From: Amycolatopsis xylanica
Lineage (GTDB): Bacteria; Actinomycetota; Actinomycetes; Mycobacteriales; Pseudonocardiaceae
Direction of reading: 5' to 3'
NCBI RefSeq assembly: GCF_900107045.1
Contig: NZ_FNON01000004.1
Span: 558,001 to 622,000 of the forward strand
Length of the DNA stretch: 64,000 nt
The notes beneath the pieces were generated by a model. The model was not told where the DNA came from. It saw only the letters and a list, made by a program, of their open reading frames with translations, and made no database searches. Both the position numbers and the translations under genes were made by a program. Below are positions 58,742 to 64,000 of this stretch, piece after piece. Numbering within the stretch: position 1 is the first letter of the stretch; each line of letters opens with the position of its first letter.

Positions 58742-59206
58742 CTAGTAGGAGGCCATACCGGCGATGAAGATGATGAGACCGGCCAGGCAGCCGAGTCCAC
58801 CCAGGACGTTGCCGATGATGCACAGCGTCTTGGTCGTGCGCGAGGCCTGCTCGGCCGCCGCGTAGTTGCCCTGCATCTTGTACTGGCCGACCTCATTGGA
58901 CTTGAAGATCGCGATGATGCCGAAGATGCCGCCGAAGAAGATCGAGATGATCGCCCAGGTCTTGTAGTCGGGGATGTCGCCGCCCATGCCGGGGCCGCCG
59001 AAGCCGGGCTGACCATAGGGCTGGCCGTACGGGGCGGGCTGGCCATAGGGCGCGGGCTGACCGTAAGGGGCCGGGACCGCACCGGACGGCGGGCCGTAGC
59101 CGGGCGCCGGCATGCCACCCGAGGGAGGACCGTAGCCAGGCTGTTGCGGCTGCTGCTGCCCATAAGGCTGCTGGCCGAAGGGCTGCTGGCCGTACGGATT
59201 GGTCAT
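58742..59206 (-). CDS. CD225-type membrane protein with Gln/Tyr/Pro-rich tail
   Basis: A 154-residue protein. The N-terminal about 75 residues are a low-complexity repeat of PYGQPA units. Two membrane helices then flank the loop SNEVGQYKMQGNYAAAEQAS. It is clearly a paralogue of the neighbour at 58382, lying only 3 bp upstream of it, so both are on one transcript. Confidence 0.8.
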   Translation of the reverse strand: MTNPYGQQPFGQQPYGQQQPQQPGYGPPSGGMPAPGYGPPSGAVPAPYGQPAPYGQPAPYGQPYGQPGFGGPGMGGDIPDYKTWAIISIFFGGIFGIIAIFKSNEVGQYKMQGNYAAAEQASRTTKTLCIIGNVLGGLGCLAGLIIFIAGMASY

Positions 59207-59301
59207 CGGGTGTTCCCCCTAGCTGTGGTCAAACCGGACCCGGCACAAGCCGGTGCGCGGGAGCGTACCTGTTCGACGGCGGCCCTCGCGTCCTGGTTCC
59301 C

Positions 59302-59751
59302 TCAAACGCGTAACGCGGCGAACGGCGCGAACGGCAGATTCCGCACGACGAACCACAAAGCGAACGCGACACCGAAAGCCAGCGGCGTCCAGCGCCAGTG
59401 CAGCCAGCTGTTCACCCAGCGCCCGCGCAACCGGCCGGCCGCCCACGCCGCGGTGCTCCACACGAACAGCAGCCCCATGAGGAAGGTCAGCGCGTTGTAG
59501 TGCAGCGCGGCCGGGATGTCACCGTGCAGCAGGCTGTAGAGCATCCGCATCCCGCCGCAGCCAGGGCAGGTGATGCCCAGCAACGCCTTCGTCGGGCACA
59601 CCGGCAACGGGCCGCCGGGCGTGGTCGGATCACCGGCGAGCACGACCGCGCAGCACACCCCGCCCGCCGCGACCACGGCGAGCGGCGGGGCCAGCGCGCG
59701 AGCCTTCGCGCGCCAGCCCTGTGCCGGATGTCCGGTGTAGACGGTCGTCAT
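59302..59751 (-). CDS. DUF2752 membrane protein
   Basis: The start MTTVYTGHPAQGW (59751) gives 149 residues. The signature is CPTKALLGITCPGCGGMRMLYSLLHGD, with about four membrane helices. The cysteines suggest metal or thiol chemistry, but the function is unknown. It overlaps the next CD225 gene by 4 bp (ATGA). Confidence 0.82.
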   Translation of the reverse strand: MTTVYTGHPAQGWRAKARALAPPLAVVAAGGVCCAVVLAGDPTTPGGPLPVCPTKALLGITCPGCGGMRMLYSLLHGDIPAALHYNALTFLMGLLFVWSTAAWAAGRLRGRWVNSWLHWRWTPLAFGVAFALWFVVRNLPFAPFAALRV

Positions 59752-60056
59752 TGGTTCGGCAGATCGCTGAACGACAACCCGAGTATCACGAAGAAGACGA
59801 CCACGGCGATGACGGAGAGCACCGTGATCACCCCGGCGACGATCGCGGACCAGATGGCCCACTTCTTCGCCTCGTCGGCGGCCTGCTGCGCCGCCGCGTG
59901 CTGGCCCGAGAACCACAGGCCTTGCACCTGGTTCGCCTTGATGATCGACACGATGCCGAGCGGCAGGCAGCACATGAGCGTCGAGAGGATCGCCCAGACC
60001 ATGTTGTTGTCCGGCGGCGGCGCGTACATCGGCGGCGGGTAGCCCTGCTCGCTCAT
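59748..60056 (-). CDS. CD225-type membrane protein, third copy
   Basis: A 102-residue protein with a short Pro-rich N-terminus (SEQGYPPPMYAPPP) and two helices (about 18-38 and 65-92) flanking the loop ANQVQGLWFSGQHAAAQQA. It is more diverged than the two copies at 58382 and 58742. It follows the era stop by 2 bp and is coupled to the DUF2752 gene, so it lies in the era transcript. Confidence 0.78.
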   Translation of the reverse strand: MSEQGYPPPMYAPPPDNNMVWAILSTLMCCLPLGIVSIIKANQVQGLWFSGQHAAAQQAADEAKKWAIWSAIVAGVITVLSVIAVVVFFVILGLSFSDLPNQ

Positions 60057-60058
60057 CG

Positions 60059-60955
60059 CTAGAAACCCAGTCTGCGCAACTGCTTCGGGTCGCGCTGCCA
60101 GTCCTTGGCGACCTTGATGTGCAGGTCGAGGTAGACCTTCATGCCGAGCAGCGCCTCGATGTGCGCCCGCGCGCTCGCGCCGACCTGCTTGAGCCGCTCG
60201 CCCTTGTGCCCGAGGATGATCCCCTTCTGGCTGGGACGTTCGACGTACAGCAGCGCGTGGATGTCGACGAGGTCGTCGCGGCCCTCGCGCGGCAGCATCT
60301 CCTCGACGGTGACCGCGATGGAGTGCGGCAGTTCGTCGCGGACGCCTTCGAGCGCCGCCTCGCGGATGAGCTCGGCGACCAGCGTCTGCTCCGGCTCATC
60401 GGTCAGCTCGCCGCCGGGATAGAGCTGCGGGCCTTCCGGCAGCTTCTGCACCAGCAGGTCCGCCAGCGCGCCGACCTGGAAACCGTCCACTGCGGACACC
60501 GGGATCAGATCGGCGAACTCCATCACGTCCTGCAGCGCGAGCAGCTGCTCGGCGACCTGCTGCGGCTGCACGAGGTCGGTCTTCGTGACGACGCCGACCA
60601 CCGGGGTCCGCTTGGCGATCTTGACCAGCTCGGCGGCGATGAACCGGTCGCCGGGGCCGATCTTCTCGTTGGCGGGCACGCAGAAGCCGACAACGTCCAC
60701 TTCGGACCAGGTCGAGTGCACGATGTCGTTGAGCCGCTCGCCGAGCAGCGTGCGCGGGCGGTGCAGGCCCGGCGTGTCGATGAGCACGAGCTGCGCGTCG
60801 TCGCGGTGCACGATGCCGCGGATGGCGTGCCGGGTGGTCTGCGGCTTGCTGGAGGTGATCGCGACCTTGCTGCCGACCAGCGCGTTGGTCAGCGTCGACT
60901 TGCCCGCGTTGGGCCGCCCGACGAAGCAGGCGAAGCCGGAACGATGCTCGGCCAT
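60059..60955 (-). CDS. era: GTPase Era
   Basis: A 298-residue GTPase. G1 is GRPNAGKST, G3 is DTPG, G4 is TKTD, and a C-terminal KH domain follows (GIILGHKGERLKQVGASAR). It binds 16S rRNA and helps small-subunit assembly. The neighbouring upstream gene overlaps it by one base. Confidence 0.95.
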   Translation of the reverse strand: MAEHRSGFACFVGRPNAGKSTLTNALVGSKVAITSSKPQTTRHAIRGIVHRDDAQLVLIDTPGLHRPRTLLGERLNDIVHSTWSEVDVVGFCVPANEKIGPGDRFIAAELVKIAKRTPVVGVVTKTDLVQPQQVAEQLLALQDVMEFADLIPVSAVDGFQVGALADLLVQKLPEGPQLYPGGELTDEPEQTLVAELIREAALEGVRDELPHSIAVTVEEMLPREGRDDLVDIHALLYVERPSQKGIILGHKGERLKQVGASARAHIEALLGMKVYLDLHIKVAKDWQRDPKQLRRLGF

Positions 60956-61281
60956 CAGCTGATCACCGTGCCGGACGGGTCGGCCAGGTAGACCGGCGCG
61001 TGCTTGGACAGGTCACGCACGGCGTGCACCGAAGCCTCTTTGAGCAGGCCCTCGCCGCTGACGACGACCGCGGCTTCGATGCCTTCCGCGCCACTCGACA
61101 CGGCGGCGGCGACGGCGGCTTGCAACGCGGTCAGCTTGAACGACGGCAGGTCGACGGTGGCCGCGGCGTAGGTACGGCCGTCGGTGTCGCGCACGGCGGC
61201 GCCTTCGGCTGCCTGGATCCTGGCCCTCGACGAACGGGCCAGCGTCACCAGCTTCTGGTCCTCGGGGTCCAGCTCAGGCAT
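60955..61281 (-). CDS. Cytidine deaminase-like protein adjacent to era
   Basis: A 108-residue product from MPELDPEDQKLVTLARSS (61281). The pattern (SRARIQAAEGAAVRDTDGRTYAAATVDLPSFKLTALQAAV) matches the deaminase-fold genes kept before era in actinobacteria (Rv2365c-like). The usual zinc motif PCxxC and the HAE/CAE active site are missing, so catalysis is doubtful. It overlaps both neighbours. Confidence 0.75.
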   Translation of the reverse strand: MPELDPEDQKLVTLARSSRARIQAAEGAAVRDTDGRTYAAATVDLPSFKLTALQAAVAAAVSSGAEGIEAAVVVSGEGLLKEASVHAVRDLSKHAPVYLADPSGTVIS

Positions 61282-62587
61282 GTTCAACGCTCCTGTCATC
61301 AGGTTTCGGCACGCGGGTGCGCTTGCGCTCGACGGAGGTGTCGGCCGGATAGACGACCACCGAGGTGATCCGCATCCGCCCGCGCCGGTCCTTGCCGCCC
61401 TCGGCGTACAGCCGCAGTCCCGCGACCTCGGCCTCCGCACCCGGTAGCGGGACCCTACCCAGCCGCTCGGCGAGCAGCCCGCCGACGGTCTCCACGTCGT
61501 GGTCTTCTTCGAGATCGAGGCCGAACAGCTCGCCGAGGTCGTCGATGCCGAGCCGCGACGACACGCGCAGCGCGCCGTTCTCCAGCTCCTCGACGTCGGG
61601 GCGCTCGTCGGTGTCGGATTCGTCGGTGATCTCGCCGACGATCTCCTCGAGGACGTCCTCGATGGTCAGCAGGCCCGCGGTGCCGCCGTATTCGTCGATC
61701 GCGATGGCCATGTGGTTGTGCGAGAGCTGCATTTCCTTGAGCAGCTCGTCGAGCCGCTTCGAGTCGGGGACGTAGCTCGCCGGGTTCATCAGCTCACCGA
61801 CCAGCCGCTGCGGCCCGTTCTCGGCCATGTAGGCGGGCATCAGGTCCTTGATGTTGGCGACGCCGACGATCTCGTCGACCGACTCGCCGATCACCGGCAC
61901 CCGGGTGAACCCGGTGCGCAACGCCAGCGCAAGCGCTTGCCTCACGGTCTTCGTCTGCTCGATCCAAACGATCTCGGTGCGCGGCACCATCACCTCGCGC
62001 GCGACCGTGTCGCCCAGCTCGAAGACCGAGTGGATCATCTCGCGCTCGGAGTCCTCGACGACGCCGCGTTCCTGCGCGAGGTCGACCAGCTCACGCAGCT
62101 CGACTTCCGAGGTGAACGGGCCCTCGCGGAAGCCCTTGCCAGGGGTGATCGCGTTACCGATGACGATGAGCAGCCTGCTCAGTGGCCCCATCAGCGTGCC
62201 GAGCACGCGGACCGGGCCTGCCAGCAGCGTGCCGACGCGGTACGGATGCTGGCGGCCGATGGTGCGCGGGCCGACGCCGATCAGCACGTAGCTCACGATC
62301 ACCATGACCACGGCCGCGACCAGCACGGCCAGCGCCAGCGGGTGGATCAGCTGCGCGAAGGCGACCGTGACCAGCACGGTCGCGGTGAGCTCGCAGCCGA
62401 GCCGCAGCAGCAACAGCAGGTTGATGTGCCTGCGGCGTTCCGCGACGACCGCGGCGAGCTGGCGGGCGCCGACCCGGCCGATGCGGACGAGACCGTCGAC
62501 CCTGGCGGGCGAGACCGTGCTGACCGCGGCGTCCGCTGCCGCGAACACACCGGCGAACAGCACCAGCGCGATCGCGAAGATCAGCAT
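61274..62587 (-). CDS. CBS-domain hemolysin/CorC-type membrane protein
   Basis: A 437-residue protein from MLIFAIALVLFAG. An N-terminal CNNM-type membrane domain (about residues 1-140) is followed by a CBS pair (about 190-315, MVPRTEIVWIEQ, HNHMAIAIDEYGGTAGL) and a C-terminal CorC_HlyC domain (about 330-415). Members are linked to magnesium or cobalt efflux. The homologue in M. tuberculosis is Rv2366c, in the same position after ybeY. Confidence 0.88.
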   Translation of the reverse strand: MLIFAIALVLFAGVFAAADAAVSTVSPARVDGLVRIGRVGARQLAAVVAERRRHINLLLLLRLGCELTATVLVTVAFAQLIHPLALAVLVAAVVMVIVSYVLIGVGPRTIGRQHPYRVGTLLAGPVRVLGTLMGPLSRLLIVIGNAITPGKGFREGPFTSEVELRELVDLAQERGVVEDSEREMIHSVFELGDTVAREVMVPRTEIVWIEQTKTVRQALALALRTGFTRVPVIGESVDEIVGVANIKDLMPAYMAENGPQRLVGELMNPASYVPDSKRLDELLKEMQLSHNHMAIAIDEYGGTAGLLTIEDVLEEIVGEITDESDTDERPDVEELENGALRVSSRLGIDDLGELFGLDLEEDHDVETVGGLLAERLGRVPLPGAEAEVAGLRLYAEGGKDRRGRMRITSVVVYPADTSVERKRTRVPKPDDRSVEHA

Positions 62588-62589
62588 GG

Positions 62590-63147
62590 CTACGGGGTTT
62601 CCGGCTGGTCGCCCGACGGCGCGTCGAGTCCGGCGATGCCGAGCACGCGGTCGTCGGCGCTGCGCTGCGCGTCCTGGCGCCGCGCGGCCGAGACGGCGTC
62701 CTGGAACTCGCCGAGGATCCGCTTCTGCAGCCCGAACATCTCGCGCTCTTCGGCGGGCTCGGCGTGGTCGTAGCCCAGCAGGTGCAGCACGCCGTGCACG
62801 GTCAGCAGGTGCAGCTCGTCGAGCAGCCCGTGACCGGCGGTCTTGGCCTGGTCCTTGGCGAACGCCGGGCACAGCACGATGTCACCGAGCAGCGCGGGCG
62901 ACGGGTCGGCCGCGTCGGGACGGCGTGACTGCTCCAGCTCGTCCATCGGGAAGGCCATCACGTCGGTGGGGCCGGGCAGGTCCATCCAGCGGACGTGCAG
63001 GTCCTCCATCACGTCGAGCGTGACGAGCAGCACGGACAGCTCGGCGAGCGGGCTGACCTCCATCTTGTCCAGCGCGAAGCGGGCGGCGGAGACGATCGAC
63101 GTCTCGTCGACCGCCACTCCCGACTCGTTGGCGATCTCGATGCTCAC
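62590..63147 (-). CDS. ybeY: Endoribonuclease YbeY
   Basis: The GTG start (63147, SIEIANESG) overlaps the phoH stop (GTGA). The 185-residue product has the zinc-binding motif HGVLHLLGYDHAEP that defines this rRNA-processing endonuclease, and the upstream segment RWMDLPGPTDVMAFPM. It has a C-terminal extension of about 30 residues with no known role. The gene is part of the phoH-ybeY-CBS-deaminase-era transcript. Confidence 0.92.
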   Translation of the reverse strand: MSIEIANESGVAVDETSIVSAARFALDKMEVSPLAELSVLLVTLDVMEDLHVRWMDLPGPTDVMAFPMDELEQSRRPDAADPSPALLGDIVLCPAFAKDQAKTAGHGLLDELHLLTVHGVLHLLGYDHAEPAEEREMFGLQKRILGEFQDAVSAARRQDAQRSADDRVLGIAGLDAPSGDQPETP

Positions 63148-64000
63148 CGGCGACCCTTCCAGCCATTCCCGGGCGCCTGCTCGTCCTGCACGGCCTGCCA
63201 CTTCTCGTACGCGTCGACGATGTCGCCGACCAGTTTGTGCCGCACCACGTCCTGGCTGGTCAGCTGGGCGAAGTGCAGGTCGTCGACCCCTTCGAGGATG
63301 TCCTTGACCACCCGCAGGCCGCTCTTCTGCCCGGACGGCAGGTCGACCTGGGTGACGTCACCGGTGACCACGATCTTGGAGCCGAAGCCGAGGCGGGTCA
63401 GGAACATCTTCATCTGCTCGGGCGTGGTGTTCTGCGCCTCGTCGAGGATGATGAACGCGTCATTAAGGGTTCTTCCGCGCATATAAGCCAGCGGCGCGAT
63501 CTCGATGGTCCCGGCGGCCATGAGCTTGGGGATCGAGTCGGGCTCGACCATGTCGTGCAGCGCGTCGTAGAGCGGGCGCAGGTACGGGTCGATCTTCTCG
63601 TTGAGCGTGCCGGGCAGGTAGCCGAGCCGCTCGCCCGCCTCGACGGCCGGGCGGGTCAGCACGATGCGGGTGACCTGCTTGGCCTGCAGTGCCTGGACGG
63701 CCTTGGCCATCGCGAGGTACGTCTTGCCGGTACCGGCGGGGCCGATGCCGAACACGATCGTGTGCTTGTCGATGGCGTCGACGTACTTCTTCTGGTTGAG
63801 CGTCTTGGGCCGGATGGTCTTCCCGCGGCGCGAGATGATGTCCATGCTCAGCACTTCGGCCGGTGACTCGCCGGAGTCGCTGGAGAGCATGCCGACGGTG
63901 CGGCGGACGGTGCTCGGGTCCACCTGCTGCCCGCGTCCGGCGAGCGTGACCAGTTCGGCGAACACCCGCTCGGCGAACGCGACGTCCGCCGGCGCGCCGG
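63144..64000 (-). CDS. phoH: PhoH-like ATPase (5' end beyond the window)
   Basis: The reading frame is open to the window edge on the minus strand, so the N-terminus is missing; PhoH is usually near 350 residues. Walker A is GPAGTGKTYLAMA, and the downstream segments VLTRPAVEAGERLGYLPGTLNEKIDPYL and FIILDEAQNTTPEQMKMFLTR (Walker B) are conserved. It is a RNA/NTP-linked ATPase thought to act in phosphate or RNA stress. It overlaps ybeY by 4 bp. Confidence 0.92.
   Translation of the reverse strand, partial: GAPADVAFAERVFAELVTLAGRGQQVDPSTVRRTVGMLSSDSGESPAEVLSMDIISRRGKTIRPKTLNQKKYVDAIDKHTIVFGIGPAGTGKTYLAMAKAVQALQAKQVTRIVLTRPAVEAGERLGYLPGTLNEKIDPYLRPLYDALHDMVEPDSIPKLMAAGTIEIAPLAYMRGRTLNDAFIILDEAQNTTPEQMKMFLTRLGFGSKIVVTGDVTQVDLPSGQKSGLRVVKDILEGVDDLHFAQLTSQDVVRHKLVGDIVDAYEKWQAVQDEQAPGNGWKGRR

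Noticed and set aside
60955..61281. Active cytidine deaminase
   Set aside because: The zinc-binding Cys and active-site motifs of cytidine deaminases are missing, so only the fold-level call was kept.

Overview
The window is high-GC actinobacterial chromosome. The right half carries dnaG, dgt, glyS, smtB-zur, uppS, recO, era, the era-linked deaminase-like gene, a CBS/hemolysin gene, ybeY and phoH. This is the gene order I know from the mycobacterial core (M. tuberculosis Rv2343c to Rv2368c). F420/LLM-type enzymes, ESX-type secretion substrates, class F sortases and frequent GTG starts also fit. A member of the Pseudonocardiales, perhaps Amycolatopsis-like, is my best inference; no sequence search was possible.

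Layout. 0-7 kb: a DNA glycosylase-like gene, a STAS protein, a large secreted carbohydrate-active protein, and a flavin/F420-type oxidoreductase pair under a divergent MarR regulator. 7-12 kb: a run of a tiny acidic protein, a DUF6338 membrane protein and a TPR-CHAT caspase-like protease, followed by an ESX (EspC-like) protein and a WXG-type protein with a cell-wall cysteine peptidase domain. 12-18 kb: two convergent EF-hand proteins, small conserved genes, and a TetR/P1-peptidase pair divergent from an APC permease. 18-23 kb: a WXG-like Rhs polymorphic toxin with a ParB-like tip and its likely immunity gene. 23-34 kb: CorA, STAS, an alpha/beta hydrolase, DUF72, an SCO0854-type protein, an ArsR regulator and a CBS-BON protein around a perfect 50-bp palindrome, tRNA-Asn and tam. 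34-44 kb: dnaG, then an accessory insert (ECF41 sigma factor, ABC permease, CMD protein, unknown protein, membrane glycosyltransferase-like protein, serpin) before dgt. 44-50 kb: a two-component/ABC export operon and glyS. 50-56 kb: two class F sortases with a surface protein, then the SmtB/Zur zinc regulators and a convergent two-gene permease operon. 56-64 kb: housekeeping genes, interrupted by three CD225-type membrane genes and a DUF2752 gene between recO and era.

The most distinctive non-coding signal is a family of palindromic intergenic elements. Their ends share the motif GTCGTGAGTG and lie at or very near stop codons (about 0.9-1.5, 6.9, 17.5-17.95, 50.5-50.8 and 53.6 kb). No transposase gene, CRISPR array, rRNA gene or prophage was seen.
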